The position numbers were made by a program, and so were the translations under genes. From assembly GCA_934162255.1 (NCBI GenBank), contig CAKPIG010000002.1:62001-126000 (forward strand): 64,000 nt of DNA. The letters are read 5' to 3'. How positions within the stretch are numbered: the first letter of the stretch is position 1; each line of letters begins with the position of its first letter. Under the pieces are notes generated by a model. The model saw nothing but the letters and a program-made list of their open reading frames with translations. It did no database searches and was not told the origin of the DNA. Origin of the DNA: an uncultured Clostridia bacterium. Its GTDB lineage: Bacteria; Bacillota; Clostridia; TANB77; CAG-508. Shown in pieces: positions 7,905 through 16,452 of this stretch.

Positions 7905-9296
7905 TTAAAAATCGCAATTATTTGGAGTTCTAGGGAAAGGAAGAACATCTCTAATATTTTGCATACCTGTAAGATACATAATAGCTCTTTCAAACCCAAG
8001 CCCAAAGCCAGAATGAACAACACTACCATATTTTCTTAAATCTAGATACCATTCATAATTTGATAAGTCCATATTTAAATCCTTCATTCTAGAAATTAAT
8101 TTTTCATAATCTTCTTCTCTTTGACTTCCACCGATAATTTCTCCAATACCAGGAACAAGTAAATCAGCAGCAGCGACAGTTTTTCCATCAGGATTTTGCT
8201 TCATATAAAAAGCTTTTATATCCATAGGATAATCTGTAACAAAAACAGGTTTTCCAAAAACTTTTTCACATAAATATCTTTCATGTTCAGTCTGCAAATC
8301 AACACCCCAAGAAACTTTATATTCAAATTGATCATTTACTTTTTCAAGTTCTTTAACAGCATCTGTATATGTAATTCTTCCAAAATCTGAATTTATTACA
8401 TTGTGTAATCTGTCTAAAAGAGATTTATCAACAAAATTATTGAAAAATTCCATTTCTTCTGGACAATTTTCCAAAACATAAGAGAAGATGTATTTAATCA
8501 TTTCTTCTGCTAAATCCATATCATCATTTAAATCTGCAAAACAAATTTCAGGTTCAATCATCCAAAATTCAGCAGCATGTTTAACTGTATTAGAATTTTC
8601 TGCTCTAAAAGTAGGTCCAAAAGTATAAACACTTTGAAAAGCAGTTGCAAAAGTTTCAACATTTAATTGTCCACTAACAGTTAAATGAGCAGGCTTTCCA
8701 AAAAAGTCTTTTGAAAAATCAACATTACCATCTTCAGTAAGAGGAACATTTTTTAAATCAAAAGAAGTAACCTCAAACATTTCTCCTGCACCCTCAGCAT
8801 CACTACTAGTTAAAATAGGAGTATGCACATATACAAATCCTTTTTCTTGGAAAAACTTATGTATAGCATAACTTAAAACACTTCTAACTCTAAATACTGC
8901 ATTAAAAGTATTTGTTCTAGGTCTAAGATGAGCGATTGTTCTTAAATATTCAAAAGAATGTCTCTTTTTTTGAAGAGGATATTCGCTTGAACAAAGATTA
9001 AGAATTTCAATATTAGTTGCTTGGATTTCAAAAGGTTGTTTAGAACCTTCTGTTATAATAAATTTACCTGTAACTTTTATAGAAGAACTTATTGTAAGTT
9101 TTGCAACTTCATTAAAATTAGGCAAATTATCATTAAAAACAATTTGAATATTCTTAAAAAATGAACCATCATTTAATTCAATAAAACCAAAAGTTTTTGA
9201 ATCTCTCAATGTTCTAACCCAACCTTGGATTACAACTTCTTTATTCTCATAAAATTTTGTGTTTTTAAAAAAATCTTTTACATTAAAATCTAACAT
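7905..9296 (-). CDS. asnS: Asparagine--tRNA ligase
   Basis: AsnRS charges tRNA-Asn in the cytosol. The 463-residue length is typical. The N-terminal ~115 residues form an OB-fold anticodon-binding domain (VVIQGWVRTLRDSKTFGFIE). The class II catalytic core follows, with FTFGPTFRAENSNT-type motif 2 near residue 230 and a motif 3 segment GFGLGFERAIMYLTG near the end. SGQLNVE and the bacterial asparaginyl pattern favour AsnS over AspS. The ATG follows GGAGGTAGA on the minus strand. A consensus-like promoter is at 9325-9353, and no T-box leader is visible in the short gap. Confidence 0.95.
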   Translation of the reverse strand: MLDFNVKDFFKNTKFYENKEVVIQGWVRTLRDSKTFGFIELNDGSFFKNIQIVFNDNLPNFNEVAKLTISSSIKVTGKFIITEGSKQPFEIQATNIEILNLCSSEYPLQKKRHSFEYLRTIAHLRPRTNTFNAVFRVRSVLSYAIHKFFQEKGFVYVHTPILTSSDAEGAGEMFEVTSFDLKNVPLTEDGNVDFSKDFFGKPAHLTVSGQLNVETFATAFQSVYTFGPTFRAENSNTVKHAAEFWMIEPEICFADLNDDMDLAEEMIKYIFSYVLENCPEEMEFFNNFVDKSLLDRLHNVINSDFGRITYTDAVKELEKVNDQFEYKVSWGVDLQTEHERYLCEKVFGKPVFVTDYPMDIKAFYMKQNPDGKTVAAADLLVPGIGEIIGGSQREEDYEKLISRMKDLNMDLSNYEWYLDLRKYGSVVHSGFGLGFERAIMYLTGMQNIRDVLPFPRTPNNCDF

Positions 9297-9324
9297 ATTC
9301 TACCTCCAAATGTATTCTGTAAGA

Positions 9325-9353
9325 ATAATATAATATTATGAAGAAAAAAACAA
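9325..9353 (-). promoter_or_regulatory. asnS promoter
   Basis: Read on the minus strand: TTGTTT, 17-bp spacer, TATTAT, about 28 bases before the asnS start codon. Confidence 0.55.
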
Positions 9354-9361
9354 GGAAAATA

Positions 9362-9390
9362 TTGAAAAATCTTTAGATAAATAGTAAAAT
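9362..9390 (+). promoter_or_regulatory. Promoter of the WG-repeat gene
   Basis: TTGAAA, 17-bp spacer, TAAAAT, located about 30 bases before the ATG at 9420. Confidence 0.5.
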
Positions 9391-9419
9391 GAAAATATAA
9401 AAAAGAAAGAGGTATAAAA

Positions 9420-10940
9420 ATGACTAAGAAAAAAGGAATAATAATAGCTATAGTTATATTTATAATAATATTAAGTTTGGCAATCTCAATATACATGCCA
9501 AATAAAGAAAAAATAAAAGAAGATAGCACAACAGATGCATACTATTTATTAAAAAGAGAAGAAAAATATGGGGTAATAAATATAAATGGAGACATAATAA
9601 TAGAACCACAATATGACAAGATAGTAATTCCAAACCAACATAAAGCACTATTTATATGCAATAATGAAAACAGCAGAAAAATATTAAATGATAAAAACGA
9701 AGAAATATTAAAAAAATATGAAAACATTCAACCGATAGCATTATCAAATGCAGTCATAGAAAATTCATATGAAAAAAATGTGCTAAGATATAAAGCTGAC
9801 GGAAAATATGGATTAATAACATATGAAGGAAAAATAATAGTTAAAGCTAAATATGATGAAATATCAAGTTTGGGATATAGAGAAAACCAAATATTGATAA
9901 GAGAAAATGGAAAATATGGGCTAATAAACAATGAAGGAACACAAATAATAAAGCCAATATATGATACAATTCAATCAGATGAATATTATTCAATAGAAAA
10001 TGATTATAAAAAATCAGGGTATATAGTTTGCAACACAACATCAGAAGGCTATAGATACGGCTACTACGACTATGAAGCAAACAAAATACTAGATGCTGAA
10101 TATAATAAAATAGAAAGACTAGAAGTACAAAATACAAATGACATATATCTAATAGCTGCAAAAAATGGTCAATATGGGGTATTTGTAAATAATAATAAAA
10201 TAATCAATACACAATATCAATCAATAGATTTTAATGAAAATGCTCAACTATTTACAGTAGAAAGAACTGGAAAATTTGGAGTTTTAAACAATAAAGGATC
10301 AGAAATATTAAAAGCAGAATATGATGAAGTTCAGATAGAAGGAATATATATATATACCAAAAAAGGAGAAGAAACAAAAGTATTTGATAAATCAGGAAAA
10401 GAAGTTGACATAGACTCAAACAAAGCAATAGAAGCAACTCAAAATTCCAAATATTATATAGAAAAAGAAAATAATACATATAATATTTTAAATGAACAAT
10501 TTGAAAAAATATCAAAAACAGGATATAGCTACTTAGAACTATTATTTGATAAATATTTTATAGCAACTAATGAACAAGGAAAAACAGGAGTAATAGATTC
10601 AGAGGAAAATATAATAATAGAATTTAAATATAGTATGATACAAGTAATTACAAGTAAAAATGCGGTTCAGGCAATTGATTTTGATACAGGAGAGGTAGAA
10701 ATATATAACAATAAATTAGAAAAAACAATTGGAATGAAAGATATGAGCATAGTAAATGTAAATAAGTATATAAAAGTATATAATGAAGAAGAGGAAAAAT
10801 ATTTACATGAAGATGGAAATGTAATAGAAGATGAAAAAACTTTAGAGGAAATAAAAAAAGAAACAGCTGTAATGAAAATCAAAGATTTTAAAAGAGTTAC
10901 ATATGGTTCAGAACAATATTACTATGTAGAAGAAAATTAG
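9420..10940 (+). CDS. Membrane-anchored WG-repeat protein
   Basis: Residues ~5-25 form one hydrophobic segment after MTKKKG, so the protein is probably anchored with its bulk outside. From residue ~45 to ~420 it is made of WG-type beta repeats (PF14903-like): KYGVININGDIIIEPQYDKI, KYGLITYEGKIIVKAKYDEI, KYGLINNEGTQIIKPIYDTI and further, weaker copies. The usual Trp is mostly Tyr or Phe here. WG-repeat proteins are common in Clostridia and Bacteroidetes and have no settled function; a surface scaffold or binding role is inferred. The gene is monocistronic, bounded by its own promoter and the terminator at 10967. Confidence 0.8.
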   Translation: MTKKKGIIIAIVIFIIILSLAISIYMPNKEKIKEDSTTDAYYLLKREEKYGVININGDIIIEPQYDKIVIPNQHKALFICNNENSRKILNDKNEEILKKYENIQPIALSNAVIENSYEKNVLRYKADGKYGLITYEGKIIVKAKYDEISSLGYRENQILIRENGKYGLINNEGTQIIKPIYDTIQSDEYYSIENDYKKSGYIVCNTTSEGYRYGYYDYEANKILDAEYNKIERLEVQNTNDIYLIAAKNGQYGVFVNNNKIINTQYQSIDFNENAQLFTVERTGKFGVLNNKGSEILKAEYDEVQIEGIYIYTKKGEETKVFDKSGKEVDIDSNKAIEATQNSKYYIEKENNTYNILNEQFEKISKTGYSYLELLFDKYFIATNEQGKTGVIDSEENIIIEFKYSMIQVITSKNAVQAIDFDTGEVEIYNNKLEKTIGMKDMSIVNVNKYIKVYNEEEEKYLHEDGNVIEDEKTLEEIKKETAVMKIKDFKRVTYGSEQYYYVEEN

Positions 10941-10966
10941 TAACAAAAATAAGATTAAATACATAA

Positions 10967-11007
10967 AAAAGAGTAAATAATAAAAATAGTTATTTACTCT
11001 TTTTTTT
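10967..11007 (+). terminator. Terminator of the WG-repeat gene
   Basis: GAGTAAATAA pairs with TTATTTACTC across a short A-rich loop and is followed by seven or more T. Confidence 0.9.
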
Positions 11008-11023
11008 GAAAGGAAGTTTTAAA

Positions 11024-11876
11024 ATGGGAATAGGATTAGCCTTATCAGGTGGTGGAATTAGAGGAATTGCACATGCAGGTGTTTTAAAAGCATTAGAAGA
11101 CAATCGGAATAAAAATAGAAGCAATATCTGGAACTAGTGCAGGGAGCCTAATTGCATCTTTATATGCAATTGGATATAAACCATATTACATTTATATTTT
11201 ATTTAAAAAATATGCACAAGAAATAATAAACATAGGGAATGCACCAATATTAACAGGAATGAGAAATCTTGCAAGATATCAAAAAATAGGCGTATCAGGG
11301 TTAAATGATGGAACATTACTAGAAAAAATGTATAATCAATTAGCAGAAAAGAAAGGAATAAAAGTAATAGGAGATATAAAAATGCCTATTGCAATATCTA
11401 CAGTAGATATAAGTGAAGCAAAAGAATATATAATCACAAATTGTGCATCAAAAAATAATTTTGAAGATAACTATTTAACAGAGATATCAGTAGGAAAAGC
11501 AGTTAGAGCAAGTAGTAGTTTCCCTGCATTTTTCTGTCCATGCGAATATAAAAAACATATATTTATGGATGGAGGAGTATTAGATAATACACCTGTGATT
11601 CCACTGAAAAAGATTTACAATAAAAAGATTGTTTCAGTTAAATTTGAATCAGATACAGTGGAAGAAGATAGTGATGCAATGGATATAATAATGAAAACAC
11701 TTGATATTATGGGAAGTAAAATAGCAGAAAAAAGTTTGAAAAAAAGTGATTTTGTTCTTACAGTTCCAAGTGATAGAACAGGACTACTTGATGTTGAAAA
11801 ATTGGATAAATGCTATAAATTTGGCTATGATGCAGTTATTAATAACCTAGATAAAATTGCTGAATTACAATTGTAG
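11024..11876 (+). pseudogene. Patatin-like phospholipase, frameshifted
   Basis: The ATG at 11024 follows AAAGGAAG. The start reads MGIGLALSGGGIRGIAHAGV, with the oxyanion-hole GGGIRG. The frame breaks around 11105, where one extra base (C in AATCGGA) lies between ALEDN and GIKIEAISGTSAG. The second frame holds the nucleophile motif GTSAG, then AVRASSSFPAFF and the catalytic-dyad motif DGG (near 11570). Total corrected length is ~283 residues, normal for RssA-like patatins that hydrolyse lipid acyl esters. Everything except one base looks intact, so the indel may be recent or an assembly error. The remaining ORF from 11259 lacks the nucleophile. Confidence 0.8.
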
Positions 11877-11931
11877 CAAAATGAAGTAAATCGGAATATA
11901 ATATCTAAACAATATATGGAGGAAATAGCTT

Positions 11932-13059
11932 ATGGATATTATATATTTTGATAATGCAGCTACAACAAAAATAAAAAGAGAAGTATTAGAAGAGATGATT
12001 CCATATTTGGGTATAGAATATGGCAATCCCTCTTCTTTATATTTTATAGGAAGAAAAGCAAAAAGAGCAATCGAAAAAGCAAGAAAACAAGTTGCAGAAT
12101 TAATCAAGTGCAATCCAAAAGAAATATATTTTACAGGAAGTGGTTCTGAAGGTGATAACACAGCACTAAAAGGATATGCATATGCAAATAAAGAAAAAGG
12201 AAATCATATAATAACATCAAAAATAGAACACCCAGCAATATTAGAAACATGTAAAAATCTTGAAAATAAAGGATTTAAAATAACATATATAGATGTAGAT
12301 GAAGATGGAATTATTAATATAGAACAATTAAAAAATTCAATAACAGAGCAAACAATATTAATAAGTATAATGTTTGCCAACAATGAAGTGGGAACAATAC
12401 AACCAATAAGAGAAATTGCTAAAATAGCACATGAAAATAATATAGCATTTCATACAGATGCAGTTCAAGCTGTTGGAAATATTGATATAAATGTACAAGA
12501 CATGCAAATAGATATGTTATCATTATCAGGACATAAAATTAATGCACCAAAAGGAATAGGAGCATTATATATAAAAGAAGGAATTGAATTTGAAAGATTA
12601 ATAGATGGTGGGCATCAAGAAAAAAATAAAAGAGCTGGAACTGAAAATGTTGCAGGAATAGTGGGATTAGGGAAAGCTTGTGAAATATCAAAAAATAATT
12701 TAGAAAAACACATAAAATATTTATCAAAACTTAGAGACTATTATATAAGTAGATTAGAAAAGGAATGGCCAGAAAAAATAAAAATAAATGGAAGCATGAA
12801 AAATAGGTTACCGGGAAATGCAAATGTATCATTTGAAGGAATTGAAGCATCAGAAATAATTTTTAAACTAGATGAAAAAAATATATGTGTATCAAGTGGA
12901 TCTGCATGTTCATCAGGAAACTCGGATCCATCACATGTTTTAACAGCAATGAAAATTCCAGAAAAATATATCAATTCTGCAATAAGAACAACATTTGGAG
13001 ATAGTAACACATTTGAAGAAATTGACTATTTAATAAACTCATTAAAAAATATATTATAA
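11932..13059 (+). CDS. Cysteine desulfurase (NifS/IscS family)
   Basis: A PLP enzyme that takes sulfur from cysteine for Fe-S clusters or thio-modified tRNA. It has the family start YFDNAATTK, SGSEGDNTALKG, HPAILE, the HTDAVQAVG segment, the PLP lysine in SGHKIN (about residue 202), GGHQEKNKRAGTEN and the active Cys in SGSACSSGN (about residue 326). The length of 375 residues fits. GGAGG (11919-11923) precedes the ATG. No IscU, IscR or thiI gene adjoins it here, so its acceptor cannot be named; in many Firmicutes such lone copies pair with ThiI or MnmA. Confidence 0.92.
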   Translation: MDIIYFDNAATTKIKREVLEEMIPYLGIEYGNPSSLYFIGRKAKRAIEKARKQVAELIKCNPKEIYFTGSGSEGDNTALKGYAYANKEKGNHIITSKIEHPAILETCKNLENKGFKITYIDVDEDGIINIEQLKNSITEQTILISIMFANNEVGTIQPIREIAKIAHENNIAFHTDAVQAVGNIDINVQDMQIDMLSLSGHKINAPKGIGALYIKEGIEFERLIDGGHQEKNKRAGTENVAGIVGLGKACEISKNNLEKHIKYLSKLRDYYISRLEKEWPEKIKINGSMKNRLPGNANVSFEGIEASEIIFKLDEKNICVSSGSACSSGNSDPSHVLTAMKIPEKYINSAIRTTFGDSNTFEEIDYLINSLKNIL

Positions 13060-13085
13060 AAAATAAAAAAAATTGCAAAAAGTAC

Positions 13086-13114
13086 TTGCAAAATAATAAA
13101 AAATGTATTATTAT
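13086..13114 (+). promoter_or_regulatory. mraZ promoter
   Basis: TTGCAA, 17-bp spacer, TATTAT. The start site would fall at the first MraZ box, consistent with repression by blocking RNA polymerase. Confidence 0.6.
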
Positions 13115-13120
13115 TTAATC

Positions 13121-13150
13121 GAAGTGGAGAAAAGTGGTACAAAGTGGTGA
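13121..13150 (+). promoter_or_regulatory. MraZ operator: three 10-bp direct repeats
   Basis: GAAGTGGAGA, AAAGTGGTAC and AAAGTGGTGA lie head to tail with an exact 10-bp period, matching the AAAGTGG-type boxes known to be bound by the MraZ ring. They lie just downstream of the promoter and 22 bases before the mraZ start. Confidence 0.8.
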
Positions 13151-13172
13151 GCGAGAGAGGAGGAAAATTCAA

Positions 13173-13598
13173 TTGTTAATTGGTGAATATGAGCATTCTC
13201 TAGATGCAAAAGGCAGATTAATAATGCCAGCTAAATTAAGGCAAGACATTGGAGAAAAATTCATAATAACAAAAGGGTTGGATGGATGTTTGTTTGTATT
13301 CTCACAAAATGAATGGTTGAATTTCGAAACTAAATTAAAATCATTACCATTGTCAGATAAAAATGCAAGAAACTTTGTAAGATTTTTCTTGTCAGGTGCC
13401 ACAGAATGTGAAATAGACAAACAAGGAAGATTCTTAATTCCAAGTAATTTAAGAGAAGCTGCTAGCCTTGAAAAAGAAGCAATGATAGTAGGTGTAGGAA
13501 CAAGACTTGAAATTTGGAATAAAGAAACATGGCAAAAATTTGATGAAGAAATTTCAGCAGATGAAATTGCTGAAAACATGACAATGTTAGGTATATAA
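13173..13598 (+). CDS. mraZ: Transcriptional regulator MraZ
   Basis: MraZ is a ring-forming DNA-binding protein that controls its own division/cell-wall operon. Two SpoVT/AbrB-like halves are visible, with DAKGRLIMPAKLR near residues 12-24 and DKQGRFLIPSNLR near 83-95. I place the start at the TTG at 13173, giving LIGEYEHSLDAKGR as the usual family N-terminus and 141 residues; AGGAGG at 13158-13163 lies nine bases ahead. The longer upstream reading runs through the operator and ribosome site and is unlikely. Autoregulation is supported by the three boxes at 13121-13150. Confidence 0.93.
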   Translation: MLIGEYEHSLDAKGRLIMPAKLRQDIGEKFIITKGLDGCLFVFSQNEWLNFETKLKSLPLSDKNARNFVRFFLSGATECEIDKQGRFLIPSNLREAASLEKEAMIVGVGTRLEIWNKETWQKFDEEISADEIAENMTMLGI

Positions 13599-13759
13599 TA
13601 CTTGCAAAAGTTTATATAAAAACACAAAAGAAAAAAGTACAAAAGATATCATACAAAAGAAAAAATTGCAAAAGAAATATTCCAAAAAACAAAAGAAATC
13701 AAGATACATAGGACAAGCAGCTGGTAAGAAAATTATTATCAGCTGCGATTCATAATATT
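13599..13759 (+). other. mraZ-rsmH spacer with CAAAAG repeats and a hairpin
   Basis: CAAAAG occurs at 13605, 13625, 13640, 13654, 13669 and 13690, roughly every 14-21 bases. A perfect 7-bp inverted repeat, GCAGCTG (13717-13723) and CAGCTGC (13740-13746), precedes the rsmH ribosome site. There is no T-run after it, so it is not an obvious terminator. Confidence 0.5.
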
Positions 13760-13769
13760 GGAGGTAAAA

Positions 13770-14708
13770 TTGGAATTTACACATAAGCCTGTATTGCTAG
13801 AAGAAACAATAGAAGGATTAAATATAAAAGAAAATGGAATATATGTAGATGGAACTTTAGGTGGAGCTGGACACAGCAAAGAAATTTTGAAAAGATTATC
13901 ACCTAAAGGTTTACTTATTGGAATAGATAGAGATGAAGAAGCACTAAAAGCAGCAGAACAGAATTTGAAAGAATATTCAAATGTAAAATATGTACATGGA
14001 AACCATGATGAAATAAAAAAAATACTAGAAGACCTTGGAATAAATAAAGTTGATGGAATATTATTAGATTTAGGAGTATCATCATATCAATTAGATGAAA
14101 AAACAAGAGGGTTCAGCTATCTAGGAAATAATGAACTAGATATGAGAATGGATAAAACTCAAAAATTAACAGCAAAAGAAGTTGTAAACAATTACTCAGA
14201 AGAAAACTTAGCAAAAATAATATATGAATATGGAGAAGAAAGATTTTCAAAACAAATAGCAAAAAACATTTGTCAAGCAAGAAAAGTAAAAGAAATAACT
14301 ACAACAAATGAATTAGTAGATATAATAGAAAAATCAATACCATCATTTGCAAAAAAGGATGGACATCCAGCAAAAAGAACATTCCAAGCAATTAGAATAG
14401 AAGTAAATGATGAAATAAAACCATTATATGAAACAACTAGAAAATGTATTGAATTATTAGAAAACAAAGGACGATTATGTATAATAACATTTCACTCACT
14501 AGAAGATAGAGCAGTAAAAAATGCATATATAGATGCAACTGGAAAATGTACATGTCCAAAGGATTTACCATATTGCGTATGTGGTGCAAAGTCAGAAGGA
14601 ATTATAATAAATAAGAAACCAATAATAGCAACAGAAGAAGAGCAAAATGAAAATTCAAGATCAAAAAGTGCAAAATTAAGAATTTTCGAAAAAAGAGATA
14701 AACAATAA
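13770..14708 (+). CDS. rsmH: 16S rRNA (cytosine(1402)-N4)-methyltransferase
   Basis: RsmH (MraW) methylates C1402 of 16S rRNA using SAM. The N-terminus EFTHKPVLLEET, SAM-binding GTLGGAGHS, DGILLDLGVSSYQLD and RGFSYL segments, and the C-terminal ITFHSLEDRAVKN are all canonical, and ~312 residues is normal. I choose TTG at 13770, five bases after GGAGG (13760-13764); the upstream TTG at 13758 overlaps that site. A Cys-rich insert CTCPKDLPYCVCG, common in Firmicutes, is present. It sits between mraZ and the ftsL-like gene as in most bacteria. Confidence 0.95.
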   Translation: MEFTHKPVLLEETIEGLNIKENGIYVDGTLGGAGHSKEILKRLSPKGLLIGIDRDEEALKAAEQNLKEYSNVKYVHGNHDEIKKILEDLGINKVDGILLDLGVSSYQLDEKTRGFSYLGNNELDMRMDKTQKLTAKEVVNNYSEENLAKIIYEYGEERFSKQIAKNICQARKVKEITTTNELVDIIEKSIPSFAKKDGHPAKRTFQAIRIEVNDEIKPLYETTRKCIELLENKGRLCIITFHSLEDRAVKNAYIDATGKCTCPKDLPYCVCGAKSEGIIINKKPIIATEEEQNENSRSKSAKLRIFEKRDKQ

Positions 14709-14728
14709 GATGAAAGGAGGTAAGTAGC

Positions 14729-15253
14729 ATGCCAAGAAGTGCATATCAGTATGAAACAAGCCCAAGAAAATATGAACCAGAATACACATATACAAGAACA
14801 ATAAAAAAACAAGAAACAACTAAAAAATCTCCAAGTAAAGCTGAAATCAAAAAAAGATTAGAAAAAGAAAGAGCTAGAAAAGCTGAAGAAAAAAAGAAAA
14901 AATCAAGACAATTAATAGTTGTTTTTGCAATATTTGGAATGCTACTTGCAGTAAGCTATAGAGAAATTTCAATAATGGAAATGTTCAATCAAAAAAAAGA
15001 ACTAGAAAATCAATTATCATTAATTCAAAAAGAAGATGGACAAGTAGAAAAAAATATAAAAGAAGTAGAAAGTACATTAGACTGGAATAAAATAAAACAA
15101 GTTGCATCAGAACAATTAGGAATGCAAGTAAAAGAAGGGACAGCAATAGAGTTAGAAAAATCAGATAATGTTGAAACAAAAACAAAATATATTCAAGATG
15201 AAAAAACAAATATAATAGAACAAATAATAGAAAAAATTATAAACAAAAAATAG
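14729..15253 (+). CDS. ftsL: FtsL-like division/septum protein
   Basis: A 174-residue bitopic protein: a very basic N-terminal ~55 residues, one membrane segment (about 58-76, LIVVFAIFGMLLAVSY), then a coiled-coil stretch (QKKELENQLSLIQKEDGQVE) and a short domain with WNKIKQVASEQLGM. This matches FtsL/DivIC septum-initiation proteins, and it directly follows rsmH, where ftsL belongs. It would help activate septal peptidoglycan synthesis at the divisome. Assignment relies on topology and position because FtsL sequences diverge strongly. The operon then terminates; no pbpB, mraY or mur genes follow. Confidence 0.7.
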   Translation: MPRSAYQYETSPRKYEPEYTYTRTIKKQETTKKSPSKAEIKKRLEKERARKAEEKKKKSRQLIVVFAIFGMLLAVSYREISIMEMFNQKKELENQLSLIQKEDGQVEKNIKEVESTLDWNKIKQVASEQLGMQVKEGTAIELEKSDNVETKTKYIQDEKTNIIEQIIEKIINKK

Positions 15254-15290
15254 AAGTTTCTACAAAATATATAGAAACCTCTATTTTTTA
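15252..15290 (+). terminator. Terminator after the ftsL-like gene
   Basis: AGAAGTTTCTA pairs with TAGAAACCTCT (one mismatch) and is followed by ATTTTTTAT. The opposite-strand gene ends at 15288, so it may work in both directions. Confidence 0.8.
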
Positions 15291-16223
15291 TACTTTTAAA
15301 CTTTTTATGATTTTTATTTCTTTATATAAACCATCTAAAATGTTCTTTCTTAAATTATATGCTTCTCTAAATTCTTCATACAAATTATAAAAATTATCAA
15401 GACTCTCATCATGTCTTAAAAGCATATCAATATATTGTTCATAATAAAGAATATCATTTTTCTTAGTTGCAGAATTTTTTCTTTGAATATAAGTATCAAT
15501 TTTTTTGAATCTAGAAAGTTCTTTATCTAAGTATTTTACATAGTCCATAGTATAAGAAATTTCCAATTCAACATCATTAATTACAACTTTTAATAATTTT
15601 TTTACAACCAATTTATTATTTTTTCCTGCCATTGTAAAACCAGTATTAAGAGGTGCATTTGGTGTTGGTTTAGTATTCTCAATAATAATCTTTAAAGCAT
15701 CGGAAATACCAATATGTGATTTATATTGTCTCTTAGAAACAAGAGCATCATATTCATCAGCAACTCTAATAATTTGCGCCTCAAAAGGAATATCTTTTTT
15801 TATCAAACCTTGAGGATAACCAGTTCCATCAAGTGCTTCATGATGATAATATGGTCCAGCATGATAAGGACGTAATTTTAAATCTTTCATACATAATTGA
15901 TATCCTAAAGTAGTATGAGTCTTCATAATTTCAAACTCTTCATCTGTAAGAGCAGCAGGCTTTTGCAATATTTTAGCTGGAATAAAAAGTTTTCCGATAT
16001 CATGTAAATAAGCACAAGTAACACAATACTCTGTAAAACCTTTAGAACAATGAAGTTTTTTACATAAGTTACAAGTAATTGTAGCAACATTTTCAGAATG
16101 TTTTCTAGTAAAAATATCTAAAGAATCAAGCAAATTTAACTGATATTGAATAGCTTTATCAAGATTATATGATTTTAAATAAGTTTGGTCGTAAAAATCA
16201 AAACCATCATTTGAAAATTCCAT
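15288..16223 (-). CDS. HD-GYP-type metal-dependent phosphohydrolase
   Basis: The HD-GYP fold is clear: HSENVATIT, LHDIGKLFIP with the HD pair, KTHTTLGYQL, HHEALDGTGYPQGL and RVADEYDAL. Such proteins usually degrade cyclic di-nucleotides. Here the signature reads GTGYP rather than H-x-x-GYP in a longer loop, and after residue ~170 the sequence (including a TMAGKNNKL stretch and charged helices) is not standard, so activity is uncertain. I start at the ATG at 16223 because GGAGA lies eight bases upstream; the start at 16244 includes that site. No sensor or membrane domain is visible. Confidence 0.82.
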   Translation of the reverse strand: MEFSNDGFDFYDQTYLKSYNLDKAIQYQLNLLDSLDIFTRKHSENVATITCNLCKKLHCSKGFTEYCVTCAYLHDIGKLFIPAKILQKPAALTDEEFEIMKTHTTLGYQLCMKDLKLRPYHAGPYYHHEALDGTGYPQGLIKKDIPFEAQIIRVADEYDALVSKRQYKSHIGISDALKIIIENTKPTPNAPLNTGFTMAGKNNKLVVKKLLKVVINDVELEISYTMDYVKYLDKELSRFKKIDTYIQRKNSATKKNDILYYEQYIDMLLRHDESLDNFYNLYEEFREAYNLRKNILDGLYKEIKIIKSLKV

Positions 16224-16322
16224 AAAATAGTCTCCTTTAAACAAATTCTATTTTATAATAACATTAAAACAAAAAAAGTGCAATAGAAATAATAAATGTC
16301 GAAAACTGTCGATGAAAAGTTC

Positions 16323-16351
16323 TTGACAAAATAACCATAAGATGTTAACAT
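16323..16351 (+). promoter_or_regulatory. Promoter of the sortase/surface-protein operon
   Basis: TTGACA, 17-bp spacer, TAACAT, about 100 bases before the sortase start. Confidence 0.6.
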
Positions 16352-16452
16352 ATTTGTAGAATTTAAATCAAATTATTAAATCTAAAAATTTTTTTCGAAA
16401 AAAATCAAAAACCCAAAAACAAATTAAATAAAGAGGTGATGTTTATTTATTG

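Noticed and set aside
9460..10515. Several long Leu/Phe-rich minus-strand ORFs in the WG-repeat gene
   Set aside because: They mirror an A-rich coding strand; similar artefacts occur opposite most genes here and none has a ribosome site or family motif.
13134..13172. Longer MraZ start
   Set aside because: It would translate through the MraZ boxes and the AGGAGG site; the TTG at 13173 gives the normal N-terminus.
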